Below are positions 1 to 8,910 of a DNA stretch of 64,000 nt, one piece after another; within the stretch, counting starts at the first letter, position 1, and every line of letters begins with the position of its first letter. Source of the stretch: Akkermansia sp. RCC_12PD. GTDB taxonomy: Bacteria; Verrucomicrobiota; Verrucomicrobiia; Verrucomicrobiales; Akkermansiaceae. Where the stretch lies: the NCBI RefSeq assembly GCF_036417355.1, contig NZ_CP143889.1:2480001-2544000 (forward strand), written 5' to 3'. The translations under genes were made by a program, and so were the position numbers. The notes beneath the pieces are model-generated. The model did no database searches and was not told the DNA's origin. It saw only the letters and a program-made list of their open reading frames with translations.

Positions 1-175
<175 letters not shown>

Positions 176-183
176 TCCTCCAT

Positions 184-221
184 CCATTTCCCGGAAGCCG
201 GGTGGAGGCTTCCGGGAATGG
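184..221 (+). terminator. Hairpin after thiC
   Basis: Fifteen-base-pair inverted repeat (arms 184-199 and 207-221, one bulged T, loop GGGTGGA) nine bases after the thiC stop. No T-run follows, so it may be a transcript-end or RNA-stability hairpin and not a classical intrinsic terminator. Confidence 0.5.
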
Positions 222-294
222 TGGGGTCTTCCGGGTGCGGAAGTGTTAAAAATGGGATGACACCGCATCAATTTGTGTTATTGTGCCCTGTAAG

Positions 295-1242
295 ATGAAT
301 ACCTTTTTTCATATAGCAGGGACGGCTTCACTTTCTCTGGCCGTAGCTCCCGCCACTCTCGCCGCTCCGGTCTGGGAGATTGATTTCAACAAGGGACTGG
401 AGACGGCCAGGGACGGAAACCGCACCGTGATGGTGGAATTCACCGGTTCCGACTGGTGCCCGCCCTGCAAATACCTGCGCAGTACCATTCTGGACTCTCC
501 GGAATTTGCAAACTATGCGGAAAGAAACAAGCTGGTGCTTGTGGAACTGGACTTTCCGCGTACGCCGGGGAAAATCTCTAAGGAACTCATGAAGGAACGA
601 GAGGACATTATGCGGCGGTATGGCGTTACCGGTTTTCCCACCGTGATGCTGATGGACGGAACCGGAGCTCCCTATGCCCGGATCGTGGGGCCCACAAAAA
701 CGGCGCCGGAATATCTGGAAAAGCTGACAAAGGCCCAGGATCTGAAAAATTCGCTGAACGGGGAAATTGCCGTTGCCCGGAAGCTCTCCGGCAGCGAACG
801 GGCTGCCGCCCTGGCGAAGGCTCTGGAAAAAGTGCCCGCGGAATTGCAGGGATACCACAAGGAATTGATCGCGGAAATCATGGCGTCTGACCCGGAAGAC
901 CGGTTCGGATTTGGAAAGAAGGAGAAGGAAGCGCGCATGATGGCGCAGCAAAGTGAGATGCTTGAGCAATTTTATCTCTCTCAGAGGGGGAAGATAAGAG
1001 GTGAGGAGCTCCGGAAGAGCCGCGAAGAAGCTGAAAAAATACTGTCGTCTCCCGATCTCCTGCCACCAATCCGTTTGAAACTGAATAAATTCATCAGTGA
1101 CAGCTATGCCTTGGAACGCAACTATCCTAAATCCCTTGAATACCTGAAAAGCGCACGCGATTCCGATCCCGGCTCCAAGGAATCCTCCAGGCTGCAACCC
1201 TGGATAGAAAATATGGAAAAAATCATAGCACGCGAAAAATAA
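295..1242 (+). CDS. Secreted thioredoxin-fold protein with a WCPPC active site
   Basis: A 315-residue protein with a Sec signal peptide (hydrophobic residues about 6-23, cleavage probably after TLAA). The thioredoxin fold occupies about residues 25-145, with the redox motif W-C-P-P-C (Cys55, Cys58) and a cis-proline motif GFPTV. It probably acts in the periplasm as a disulfide reductase or isomerase. The C-terminal half (about 150-315) is helical and charged, with a TPR-like end (NYPKSLEYLKSARD), and could bind a partner. I chose ATG 295 over an in-frame GTG at 283 because the signal peptide starts there. It precedes the sigma factor gene by about 130 bases, across a likely terminator. Confidence 0.82.
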   Translation: MNTFFHIAGTASLSLAVAPATLAAPVWEIDFNKGLETARDGNRTVMVEFTGSDWCPPCKYLRSTILDSPEFANYAERNKLVLVELDFPRTPGKISKELMKEREDIMRRYGVTGFPTVMLMDGTGAPYARIVGPTKTAPEYLEKLTKAQDLKNSLNGEIAVARKLSGSERAAALAKALEKVPAELQGYHKELIAEIMASDPEDRFGFGKKEKEARMMAQQSEMLEQFYLSQRGKIRGEELRKSREEAEKILSSPDLLPPIRLKLNKFISDSYALERNYPKSLEYLKSARDSDPGSKESSRLQPWIENMEKIIAREK

Positions 1243-1299
1243 GAGGGCTGCATTCCTTGTTCTTGCTATTTTCCCGTTCATGCGGCTGAATACGGTTTC

Positions 1300-1330
1300 C
1301 TTCCCTCCCCACGGAGGGAAGAGTGATTTT
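1300..1330 (+). terminator. Intrinsic terminator after the thioredoxin-fold gene
   Basis: Nine-base-pair perfect stem (CTTCCCTCC at 1300-1308 with GGAGGGAAG at 1313-1321, loop CCAC), followed five bases later by TTTTT. It lies between the thioredoxin-fold gene and the sigma factor gene. Confidence 0.55.
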
Positions 1331-1370
1331 TCCGTATAATATTTAGACAAAGGAAAGATGGCATTCCGCT

Positions 1371-1979
1371 ATGATGATAGAAAGACCGCAAGACGAGGAA
1401 ATGAATATGTCCGCACAGGCCATGGAACAGGAAATGAATGAGGATGCCGATCATCTGCTGAGCTGGGATGAATGGCTGCGCCGCCATGTGTCCCAGCTTC
1501 TCCTGTTCGCACGCCAGCAATCCCGTTCCCCGGAGGATGCGGAGGACATTCTCCAGGATGCCCTGGTCCGCCTGGCGCGCAAGGAAGCCGCAGGAGAATT
1601 CGTGGGCGGCCAGGAAGCGTGGCTCTCCTATGTCTTTGCCTCCATCCGCCGCCTGGCCGTGGACTATGGCCGCAAGGCGGACCGCCGCCAGAGGCGCGAG
1701 GACGAGGCGTGCAGCGCCGATCCGGCGCAGGATGCGTGTACGGACCCCTGGTTTTCCAGCTCTGCTGCGGATGAGGAGCTCAAGCAATTCATGGAGATGC
1801 AGCTCAAAAAGCTCCCTTCCAAATTTTCCGAAGTCATTGTGCTGAAAATATGGGGTGAACAGACCTTCCTGCAAATAGCGGAGACGCTGGAAATATCCCA
1901 GAACACGGTGGCAAGCCGCTACCGCTACGGCATTGACATGCTCCGGAAAGCGTTGAGAAACAGAAAAGAAGAAATTTGA
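1371..1979 (+). CDS. ECF-type RNA polymerase sigma factor
   Basis: A 202-residue sigma-70 family protein. Region 2 spans about residues 35-105 and includes the -10-binding core SPEDAEDILQDALVRLARKE; region 4 spans about 137-196 with the helix-turn-helix LPSKFSEVIVLKIWGEQTFLQIAETL followed by ISQNTVASRYRYGI. There is no sigma region 1.1 or region 3, so it is an extracytoplasmic-function sigma factor. Several in-frame ATGs lie near the start (1371, 1374, 1401, 1407) and the true start is uncertain. The next gene begins 19 bases downstream and encodes a single-pass membrane protein, the usual layout of an ECF sigma/anti-sigma pair. Confidence 0.88.
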   Translation: MMIERPQDEEMNMSAQAMEQEMNEDADHLLSWDEWLRRHVSQLLLFARQQSRSPEDAEDILQDALVRLARKEAAGEFVGGQEAWLSYVFASIRRLAVDYGRKADRRQRREDEACSADPAQDACTDPWFSSSAADEELKQFMEMQLKKLPSKFSEVIVLKIWGEQTFLQIAETLEISQNTVASRYRYGIDMLRKALRNRKEEI

Positions 1980-1998
1980 ACATACCTGCTCCACTCTT

Positions 1999-2646
1999 AT
2001 GAAACATGAATCAGCATCATCCTCAGAGGAAGACGGCGGCGGTACCGCCACTATCCAGCCTCTCCCCGTATCCGATGAACTCATTGCCCGCCTGGCCGTC
2101 AGGTGTGAGGAAATATTCCCCCTGAATGACCGCGTCCGGCATGAAATTTCCGATGAAGAAATTCATGAAATGGAATCCCTGCTGAAGCGTTTTCAGCCGG
2201 CGCCTGCAAAAATCCTGTTTCGGGAGCAATGCTGCTCCCTGATGTGCACTGAATCCGAGCGTGAAATGGAAGACCGCCTGAAAAAATTCTCCGCCTCCTC
2301 CATGCTGGAATTCTCCGTCTGCAAAATGGCTTACGCCATGGAAGCCGAGGGAGAGGTGAAGCAGGAAAAAAATGTTTCCGGCCGCATGTGGAGGAAGCTG
2401 GCCTATGTCTCCGGAATTTCCGTGGCGGCGGCTGTTGGAGCCATGCTGCTCATGCAGAACATGCTGGACTCCCGCAGCGACGGGGCAGAGGCCATTGCGG
2501 AAAAATCGGAAAGCGTCCCCCTCCCGGAAGAGCACCAGGAATCTTATCGTAACCCCACCATTTTTGAACTGCAGGGGGGAGATGAGCGGGTGCCGGTCGT
2601 GGCCCCGGCAAATAGCAGGAAAATCATTCCTGAAAGGGAATATTGA
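1999..2646 (+). CDS. Single-pass membrane protein, probable anti-sigma factor
   Basis: A 215-residue protein with a soluble N-terminal region (1-133), one membrane helix (about 134-153, AYVSGISVAAAVGAMLLM) and a short extracytoplasmic tail of about 60 residues. The cytoplasmic part is Glu/Lys-rich and helical and contains Cys35, Cys78-Cys79, Cys83 and Cys108, without an obvious HXXXCXXC zinc anti-sigma motif. It has no recognisable named domain. The anti-sigma role is inferred from position (19 bases after an ECF sigma gene) and topology, not from sequence similarity. Confidence 0.6.
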   Translation: MKHESASSSEEDGGGTATIQPLPVSDELIARLAVRCEEIFPLNDRVRHEISDEEIHEMESLLKRFQPAPAKILFREQCCSLMCTESEREMEDRLKKFSASSMLEFSVCKMAYAMEAEGEVKQEKNVSGRMWRKLAYVSGISVAAAVGAMLLMQNMLDSRSDGAEAIAEKSESVPLPEEHQESYRNPTIFELQGGDERVPVVAPANSRKIIPEREY

Positions 2647-2678
2647 GTAATTCTTCAATGGGCCGTTCAGTAGCGCCA

Positions 2679-2713
2679 GCCCCGGATTTTGATGATCCGG
2701 GGCCTCTTTTTTG
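2679..2713 (+). terminator. Intrinsic terminator after the sigma/anti-sigma pair
   Basis: Perfect eight-base-pair stem GCCCCGGA (2679-2686) with TCCGGGGC (2696-2703), a nine-base loop, then CTCTTTTTT. A classical intrinsic terminator. Confidence 0.85.
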
Positions 2714-2741
2714 CCGTGGATTGAAAAAAATATGCAAATTT

Positions 2742-2772
2742 TTGAACATGCAGTGTCCGGACATTGTATATT
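2742..2772 (+). promoter_or_regulatory. Candidate sigma-70 promoter for the PDZ protein gene
   Basis: TTGAAC at 2742-2747, then 17 bases to TGTATA (2765-2770) or 19 bases to TATATT (2767-2772). The gene's ATG is at 2780, so the transcript would have a leader of only a few bases. This is a motif match only. Confidence 0.35.
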
Positions 2773-2779
2773 ATCTCAC

Positions 2780-3736
2780 ATGAATATGAAAACCTGTACC
2801 TTTCTGACATTGGGGCTGTTGATAAGTACGGGTTCCGGTTTCTCTATTGACCGGCCCGCTGGAAATACTGCCGCTCTTCAGCCTCCCTCTCTTACTCCTT
2901 ATCCTTCCCGGCCTGCTCCTCTGCCTGCGTCCCGGCCCGTGAGGCTGGGCATTGTGCCCGGCACGGTTCCGCAGGCGCTTGTGGCCCAGCTGGAGCTCAG
3001 CGGATTTCCCGGCGTGCTGGTGACCAAGGTTATTCCGGACAGTCTGGCGGCCAAGGCTGGCTTGCAGGAAAACGACGTCGTTGTCAAGCTGGGGGACATG
3101 TCCTTGTCCGGCCCCCGTTCCGTGACGGAAGCTTTGGCGGACAAGGCGCCGGGAGACAAAATAACTGCAGTGCTTTACCGCAAGGGCAAAAGAGAAACGG
3201 CAGACCTGACTCTGGATGCCGGAACGCTTTCCGCCGAGGAAATTCTTGCGGCCCAGGGTGATCCTCGTTCGCATCCCCGTACGTCTCCCGGTGGATTTTC
3301 CCCTCGTCCCACCCTGCCTCAGGGGCTGCTCGGAACGCAGCCGGATGCCTTTGACCGGATGCAGCAGATCATGGATGAATTCCTGAAAAATTCCGTGATG
3401 GATGATCCCGGAATGGATGACGTCTTTAGCAGGATGAACCTGACTCCTGGGTCGGCCCAGGTGCTCAGAAGCCTTCAAAATCTGCAGAAGATGCCCATGC
3501 CCTCCATGGGGAACCTTCCGGGGGGAGTCTCTGGCTCTTCATCCGTCCGCATGACGGACAACAACGGCACGATTATTATTTCCTCCAACTCTCAGACCGG
3601 GACCTCCGTCCATGTAACGGACCCCTCCGGAAAGGTACTTTATTCCGGCCCCTACAACACCCAGCAGGAAAAGGACGCCGTGCCTGAAGCTGTTCGGGAG
3701 CGGTTGAAAAACATAGAAACCAACTTCTGCTTTTAA
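2780..3736 (+). CDS. Secreted protein with one PDZ domain
   Basis: A 318-residue protein with an N-terminal signal (MNMKTCTFLTLGLLISTGSG), a Pro-rich spacer (residues 34-55) and one PDZ domain at about 55-147 (VLVTKVIPDSLAAKAGLQENDVV carries the usual ligand-loop and helix elements). No protease domain is present, so it is probably a periplasmic scaffold or a sensor that binds C-terminal peptides. Residues 150-318 are low-complexity, with a region rich in Met and Asp and ending in a Ser/Thr-rich strand-forming part. I chose ATG 2780 because it begins the signal peptide; an in-frame TTG at 2711 would place the terminator inside the gene. Confidence 0.72.
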   Translation: MNMKTCTFLTLGLLISTGSGFSIDRPAGNTAALQPPSLTPYPSRPAPLPASRPVRLGIVPGTVPQALVAQLELSGFPGVLVTKVIPDSLAAKAGLQENDVVVKLGDMSLSGPRSVTEALADKAPGDKITAVLYRKGKRETADLTLDAGTLSAEEILAAQGDPRSHPRTSPGGFSPRPTLPQGLLGTQPDAFDRMQQIMDEFLKNSVMDDPGMDDVFSRMNLTPGSAQVLRSLQNLQKMPMPSMGNLPGGVSGSSSVRMTDNNGTIIISSNSQTGTSVHVTDPSGKVLYSGPYNTQQEKDAVPEAVRERLKNIETNFCF

Positions 3737-3769
3737 GATTTCTGCTGAATATTCGTGATCATGTTAAGG

Positions 3770-3801
3770 ATGGCTGCTCCGTTTACCGGGGCAGCCATTT
3801 T
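3770..3801 (+). terminator. Terminator between convergent PDZ protein gene and dgt
   Basis: Stem ATGGCTGC (3770-3777) with GCAGCCAT (3791-3798), extended inside by CC/GG pairing, followed by TTTTC. It lies between two convergent genes. Confidence 0.6.
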
Positions 3802-3829
3802 CATTGCCGGGAAAACCGTGAAAAGCCCG

Positions 3830-5146
3830 TCAGTGGATGCCAGTCAATTTCCTGTATGTTTCCAGTGCGAAGGAATCCGTCATGCCGGAAATGTAATCCA
3901 GCATATGGATCAGGCGTTTTTCCCGTGACTCTTCATCCGCAGGCAAAAGGGTTCCCTGCAAAAGGATGGCTACCTTTCTGGCTTGTCCGGAACCGGGGTT
4001 GTCCACCCATTCCATGAAAAAGTCGATCAATTCTCCCAGCACCTTGTAGCCCATGGCCTCCACCTGAATGACGTCCTGCGTCTGGTAAACGTCGCGTATG
4101 GCATCTTTGTAAAGACGGTCCAGAGGTCCGGCCAGTTCGGAAACGTCAATGAGGGACTTTTCCATGCTCCCGTCCAGAAGGCGGTCTTCATAGGCCTTGA
4201 AGCCCTCTACTACGGCGCGGATACTTCTGCCGATCGCCAGCGCCCGCATGTAATGTACGCAGGAATCCTCCTCCCTCCGTACTGCCAGATCTTCGGCATA
4301 CTCCCTTTGAGAGGGAGTCAGGAAGGGATGGAACAATTCCATGACGTGGTCGAACCTCAGGATTCTTGAGAAAAAGCCGTCTTCAATATCCGCAATGCGG
4401 TAGCAGATATCGTCCGCGGCTTCCATCAGGAAAGCCAGGGGATGGCGGCACCAGCAAAGGTCGTTTCCTTCCGCCTCCGTCCGGGGTATCAGGCCCAGGC
4501 TGCCCGCCACAAATGCGGCGGCTTCCATTTCCTGGCTGCCTATGCCGAACTTTTTGCATTCCAGACTGTTGTCGGGAGTAAGCATCTTCTGTTTGGCTTT
4601 AAGGGAATAGGACTGTGTACAGGGATACTTCATGAAAGCGCCCAGCACGGCAGCCGTCAGCTTCAGGCCCTTGCCCTCCATGGGGTCTCCGGTGCGGGTC
4701 AGGATGCGGAAGCCCTGTGCGTTCCCTTCAAACGGGCGCGATAATCCATGCCGGAACAGGGCCGTCTCAATGGCATCCTCCCCCGAATGGCCGAACGGAG
4801 GATTCCCGATATCGTGCGCCAGACAGGCGGTGGAAACGATGGTAGCCAGGTCGGAAGGAATGATATGGGCCGGCAGCGAGTCTTTTCCGGAGAGCCATTC
4901 TCCCACCAGCATGCCCAGGGAAGAGCCGACGTGGGCCACCTCCAGGCTGTGGGTAAGGCGGGTGCGCACATAATCGTTGCGCCCCAGAGGAAACACCTGC
5001 GTCTTATCCTGAAGGCGGCGGAAAGCGCTGGAAAACAGGATGCGCCCGTAATCCCGGTCATAATTGCTGCGGTGCTTTTGCGGAGCCGCCGTACTCTGGT
5101 GGCTTGATCCCCAGCGGGCGTCTGACAGAAGCTGTTCCCAATTCAT
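3830..5146 (-). CDS. dgt: Deoxyguanosinetriphosphate triphosphohydrolase-like protein (dGTPase)
   Basis: A 438-residue HD-domain phosphohydrolase that hydrolyses dNTPs, classically dGTP, to the deoxynucleoside and triphosphate. The family's N-terminal signature is clear: RDYGRILFSSAFRRLQDKTQ, then RLTHSLEVAHVG (His66) and the metal-binding HD pair in ACLAHDIGNPPFGHSGEDAI (His111-Asp112). Length agrees with bacterial dGTPases. The start at 5146 (MNWEQLLSD) was chosen over the upstream in-frame 5197 because family similarity begins there. It lies 70 bases after the stop of the copper oxidase gene on the same strand. Confidence 0.93.
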   Translation of the reverse strand: MNWEQLLSDARWGSSHQSTAAPQKHRSNYDRDYGRILFSSAFRRLQDKTQVFPLGRNDYVRTRLTHSLEVAHVGSSLGMLVGEWLSGKDSLPAHIIPSDLATIVSTACLAHDIGNPPFGHSGEDAIETALFRHGLSRPFEGNAQGFRILTRTGDPMEGKGLKLTAAVLGAFMKYPCTQSYSLKAKQKMLTPDNSLECKKFGIGSQEMEAAAFVAGSLGLIPRTEAEGNDLCWCRHPLAFLMEAADDICYRIADIEDGFFSRILRFDHVMELFHPFLTPSQREYAEDLAVRREEDSCVHYMRALAIGRSIRAVVEGFKAYEDRLLDGSMEKSLIDVSELAGPLDRLYKDAIRDVYQTQDVIQVEAMGYKVLGELIDFFMEWVDNPGSGQARKVAILLQGTLLPADEESREKRLIHMLDYISGMTDSFALETYRKLTGIH

Positions 5147-5216
5147 CTTTTGCGGCACGTTGCCGATGATAAGGGCGTCCGGTGCGGACACAAGCAAAAA
5201 CGGGAGGGCAAAGGCG

Positions 5217-7475
5217 TCAATAAGTCAGCATCAGGCCTACACCCCAGTGCAGGTTATTGTCGTAATTGGTGGAAATGCTCACATGAGGCGTCAGGATGTA
5301 ATGCAGTCCAACGGAATAATCCCGGTCCGTATTCAGGGAAAAGCTCAGGCGCAGGCGCGATGTCAGCGGAATATCGTCCCGTTCAAGCTGGAGACGCACC
5401 TTCCCGTCGGTATCAATGCGGGCGTCCGCCACCAGCAGCAGAGGCAGCGTGTACCGTGTTCCCAGGGTGCCGTCCAGTTCACGGTCCTTCCTGGTGGTCT
5501 GGCGGAACATGTTGCGTTCCCCGGCCTCGCCCTTCCTGTATGTCCAATCCATGCCGATGTAGGGATAAAGCCACTGCTTTTCTCCGATGTACCTGCCCAG
5601 GCGCGCTTCAGCTTCATACCCGCGGGTATCCTTGTATCCTGTCTGCCACTCTCCCTGGATGCTCCAGCGCGTGCCGCCGAACTCCAGATCCCCTATATTC
5701 CCGTTAGAGGCAAAATCATTATTTACGGTCAGGTACCATTTACGGTCCATTGCGTAAACGTGCTGGAGCGCCTGGCGGGGATGGGGAAGCTGGGGATTGG
5801 GCGGCGAATCCTCATACGTGAAAATACGCCCCATGCCGCTCATCATGTGGTACAGGATGTGGCAGTGGAAAAACCAGTTGCCCCGCGTCTTCTCCGCGGC
5901 ATTGAACTCAATCACCTGCGTGGCCATGGGCTGGATGTCCACCGTGAACTTCAGCGGGGAAAAATCCCCCTGCTTGTTGACCAGGCGGAAAAAATGCCCG
6001 TGCAGGTGCATGGGGTGCCTCATCATCGTATTATTGGTCAGGATGATGCGGACATTCTGACCCTCCCGGATCATGATCCGGTCCGTTTCCGACAGTGTCC
6101 TGCCGTTGATGCTCCAGACGTAGCGGTTCATATTTCCGCTCAGTTGAAAATGCAGTTCCTTCACGGGAACGCCGGAGGGGAGGTTCGTTTTTGCGAGGGA
6201 CCTCAGCATATCGTACGTCAGCGTAACCTCTCCTTCGTCTTCCTGCATGTCCTCCGCATGATGCTTTCCATGGGAACTGCCAGAAGACATGGACATCATG
6301 TGCATGCCACCCGCACGGGGAGAATCCATACCTCCGGACATGTTATGATTCATGTGCTTCATGCCGGGCATGGAGCCGGAGCCCATGTTCATCATCTTCA
6401 TGCTCCCGCCCATGGTCATCATGCCGTTCATCCTCTTCATGTTCTTGAAATAATTCAGCTTGGGAAAGGGACGCAGGGGCTGCTTCTCCCCATGCCCCAG
6501 CCACAGTGAGGAAGACCCGGTGGTATCCTCCGCCGTCGCCTGGAACTCGAAAGCCCTGCCTGTTTCCGGCACGGTCAGGATCACATCGTAGGTTTCTGAA
6601 ACGGCAATAATCATCCGGTCAACGTCCACGGGGACCACGTCCTTGCCGTCGCTGGCCACGACGCGGATTTTCCCGCCGGAATATCTGAGCCAGAAATAAG
6701 TGGAGGAAGCCCCGTTCACGATGCGCAGCCGCACGCGGTCCCCGGCCTTCAAACGGGGCAGGGAAGCATGCGGGCTCCCGTTGAGCAGGAAGCGTTCGTA
6801 ATACACGTCGCTGACGTCCATCGGGTTCATGCGTTTCCATTCGCTGGTCAGCTTGGTGCCCAAATAGCCGGCCCGGAGCGCCTCCCAGTAGCTCTGCACG
6901 CTCCCCTTCCGGATGGAAAACCAGTCGGACCCCGTATGGAGTTTTCTATTCACCTCGTTCGGATTCTCATTGGTCCAGTCGCTTAAAACCAGGGTGTATT
7001 CCGGCAGGGTGTCCTCCGCTCTGCGCGCCGGATCGTTCCTGCGCTTGTGGACGACGAAGGCTCCGTACAGTCCGCTCTGCTCCTGAAGACCGCTGTGGGA
7101 ATGGTACCAGTACGTGCCGTTCTGGATAATGGGAAAAGTATAAGTATGGGTGGTATGGGGCTTCACGGGTGCGGAAGTCAGGTAGGGCACGCCGTCCTGG
7201 TCATTGGGCACCAGAAGGCCGTGCCAGTGGAAGGACGTCTCCGTATCCATCATGTTGTGCACCCGGATCACTGCCGTGTCCCCCTCCGTAAAATGCAGCA
7301 CGGGACCGGGAATGCTGCCGTTGATGCTCATGGCGGGACGCGCCGTTCCCGTGAAATTGACGGGGGTATTCCGCACATACAGGTCGTACTCCACCGTCTC
7401 TGCCTGGGCCGGGGAATGGAAGACGTACCCGTAAAGGCAAAGGAGGAGGAATAAATAATGCACAATCCTGAACAT
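5217..7475 (-). CDS. Multicopper oxidase fused to a CopB-like outer-membrane barrel (CopA-CopB type)
   Basis: A 752-residue protein. After a signal peptide (about residues 1-25) come three cupredoxin domains with all four copper-ligand motifs: HWHG near residue 83, YWYHSHSG, HPMHLHGHFF and WFFHCHILYHMMSGM. A Met/His-rich insert (roughly residues 365-430, many MXM and HH motifs) precedes the last cupredoxin domain and probably binds or senses copper. The final 165 residues resemble CopB: alternating strands, YEAEARLGRYIGEKQWLYPYIG, ending GVGLMLTY with a terminal aromatic as in beta-barrels. CopA oxidises Cu(I), and CopB is normally a separate outer-membrane protein. Start 7475 (MFRIVHYLFLLL) begins the signal peptide. 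No Shine-Dalgarno site is visible. Confidence 0.86.
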   Translation of the reverse strand: MFRIVHYLFLLLCLYGYVFHSPAQAETVEYDLYVRNTPVNFTGTARPAMSINGSIPGPVLHFTEGDTAVIRVHNMMDTETSFHWHGLLVPNDQDGVPYLTSAPVKPHTTHTYTFPIIQNGTYWYHSHSGLQEQSGLYGAFVVHKRRNDPARRAEDTLPEYTLVLSDWTNENPNEVNRKLHTGSDWFSIRKGSVQSYWEALRAGYLGTKLTSEWKRMNPMDVSDVYYERFLLNGSPHASLPRLKAGDRVRLRIVNGASSTYFWLRYSGGKIRVVASDGKDVVPVDVDRMIIAVSETYDVILTVPETGRAFEFQATAEDTTGSSSLWLGHGEKQPLRPFPKLNYFKNMKRMNGMMTMGGSMKMMNMGSGSMPGMKHMNHNMSGGMDSPRAGGMHMMSMSSGSSHGKHHAEDMQEDEGEVTLTYDMLRSLAKTNLPSGVPVKELHFQLSGNMNRYVWSINGRTLSETDRIMIREGQNVRIILTNNTMMRHPMHLHGHFFRLVNKQGDFSPLKFTVDIQPMATQVIEFNAAEKTRGNWFFHCHILYHMMSGMGRIFTYEDSPPNPQLPHPRQALQHVYAMDRKWYLTVNNDFASNGNIGDLEFGGTRWSIQGEWQTGYKDTRGYEAEARLGRYIGEKQWLYPYIGMDWTYRKGEAGERNMFRQTTRKDRELDGTLGTRYTLPLLLVADARIDTDGKVRLQLERDDIPLTSRLRLSFSLNTDRDYSVGLHYILTPHVSISTNYDNNLHWGVGLMLTY

Positions 7476-7719
7476 GAAAAAATGGGGCTGGCAGGAAAGA
7501 CCGTGCCGCCTCCTTCCCGGTTCAAAATGAAAATGTACGGATGCGTCATATTCTGGAATAAAAAACAACGCCCGGGGTAAAACTCAATTTATCCAAACGG
7601 GGAAATGTTCCGGACTGCTTCCTTGTAATTGGCAGGAAAAGAAAAGGGGACAGTTGATTGAACAATAAAAAGCGGGGGCTTGTCCGTAAGGAACAGACGC
7701 ATCAAACTCCATGATTCCC

Positions 7720-8760
7720 ATGAAAGCCTTCATCATTTCAACCTGCATCTCTCTGTCAGCCATGTGCGCCTCCTTTTCTCAAGAAGCCCGTTCGGAATCC
7801 GGAATTGAACCCGTTGCTTCATTCAAGGGAGCCCAGGTAACCGGAGTCACGGTCACGGACAAGGGCAGAATCTTCGTCAACTTTCCCCGCTGGCATGAAA
7901 CAATACCTTGCTCCGTGGCGGAGGTGGACCGGCAGGGAAACTTCAAACCCTATCCGGACGAGAAAACCAACCGGTGGGAAAAGGGAAAAACACAAGATGG
8001 AGACGCGTTCGTATGCGTGCAGTCCGTCGTTGCCGACAGAGACCGGCTTTACATCATTGATACGAAAAACCCGATGATAGGAACCACGGTGGCGACACCC
8101 ACCTTGTACGTCTACGACCTCAACACCAACAAGCTGATCAGGAAATACCCACTCTCGGAATCGACCAAACCCAAGTCCTATGTCAACGACCTGCGCGTGG
8201 ACCGGGAGCACGGCAAAATCTACTTTACGGACTCGAACGAACCCGGACTGATCGTGCTGGACATCAAGAGCGGAGAAAACTACCGCATGCTGGACAACCA
8301 CTCCTACACGACCGCGGAGCAGGACCACATCACCGTCAACGGCAGGCGGCACGACGGGAAAGTCCATTCCGACGGCATAGCTCTGGATAAAAAGAACGGT
8401 ATCCTCTATTTCCATGCCTTGACGGGCAGGACCCTGTACGGAATACCGGTGCGCCAGTTGATAGACCGCCGGATAGACGAGAAAAAAATCACCAAAATGA
8501 AAACGCCTTCGCCCGACGGCATGATCATGGACAGCCGGGGCAACCTCTATATGGGTGATCTGGAAAACAACAGCATCGTGTACCTCACTCCGGACCGCAA
8601 AAGCATCCGGACACTTGCCTCCGGAAAGGAAATCAGCTGGCCGGACACATTCAGCATCCATGACGGATACCTCTACTTCACCAACTCCCGCATCCAGGAA
8701 GCCCAGGGCGACATTTCCGACATGGTATTTACCCTGGAAAAGGTCAAACTGCCGGAATAA
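7720..8760 (+). CDS. Major royal jelly protein/Yellow-family secreted beta-propeller
   Basis: A 346-residue protein with a signal peptide (MKAFIISTCISLSAMCASFSQ) followed by an MRJP/Yellow-type six-bladed propeller across residues 30-345. Family markers include VTVTDKGRIFVNFPRW, YVNDLRVD, YFTDSNEPGLIVLD, HSDGIALD, LYFHALTGRTLYGIP, SPDGMIMDSRGNLYMGDLENNSI and YLYFTNSRIQ. Bacterial members are periplasmic or secreted; their substrate is unknown, and the eukaryotic relatives bind biogenic amines or act on dopachrome. It is divergent from the copper oxidase, with a 244-base gap. A second ATG, nine bases upstream at 7711, is possible. Confidence 0.83.
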   Translation: MKAFIISTCISLSAMCASFSQEARSESGIEPVASFKGAQVTGVTVTDKGRIFVNFPRWHETIPCSVAEVDRQGNFKPYPDEKTNRWEKGKTQDGDAFVCVQSVVADRDRLYIIDTKNPMIGTTVATPTLYVYDLNTNKLIRKYPLSESTKPKSYVNDLRVDREHGKIYFTDSNEPGLIVLDIKSGENYRMLDNHSYTTAEQDHITVNGRRHDGKVHSDGIALDKKNGILYFHALTGRTLYGIPVRQLIDRRIDEKKITKMKTPSPDGMIMDSRGNLYMGDLENNSIVYLTPDRKSIRTLASGKEISWPDTFSIHDGYLYFTNSRIQEAQGDISDMVFTLEKVKLPE

Positions 8761-8910
8761 AGGATCCGCCGGAGTTCCAACGTCAGAAGTACTTCCGTTG
8801 GCAATGGCGCCTCCATTTCCTTCGTGATTGCGGTTGTTGATAAACTGAACGTTGTCCAGGCGGACAAGTGCGCCCTGTGACGAAATAGTCTCCGCTGTCC
8901 GGCTGGACAT
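8761..8910 (-). pseudogene. Relic of an autotransporter/Pmp-type repeat region
   Basis: The minus strand reads about 50 residues that include VRLDNVQFINNRNHEGNGGAI, the F-x-N-N...GGAI motif of Pmp-like and other beta-helix autotransporter passengers. The frame has no signal peptide and runs directly into the antisense of the MRJP gene's 3' end, so this is a fragment and not a gene. It overlaps the start of the truncated thioesterase on the other strand. It may mark a former autotransporter gene whose remainder was replaced. Confidence 0.45.
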
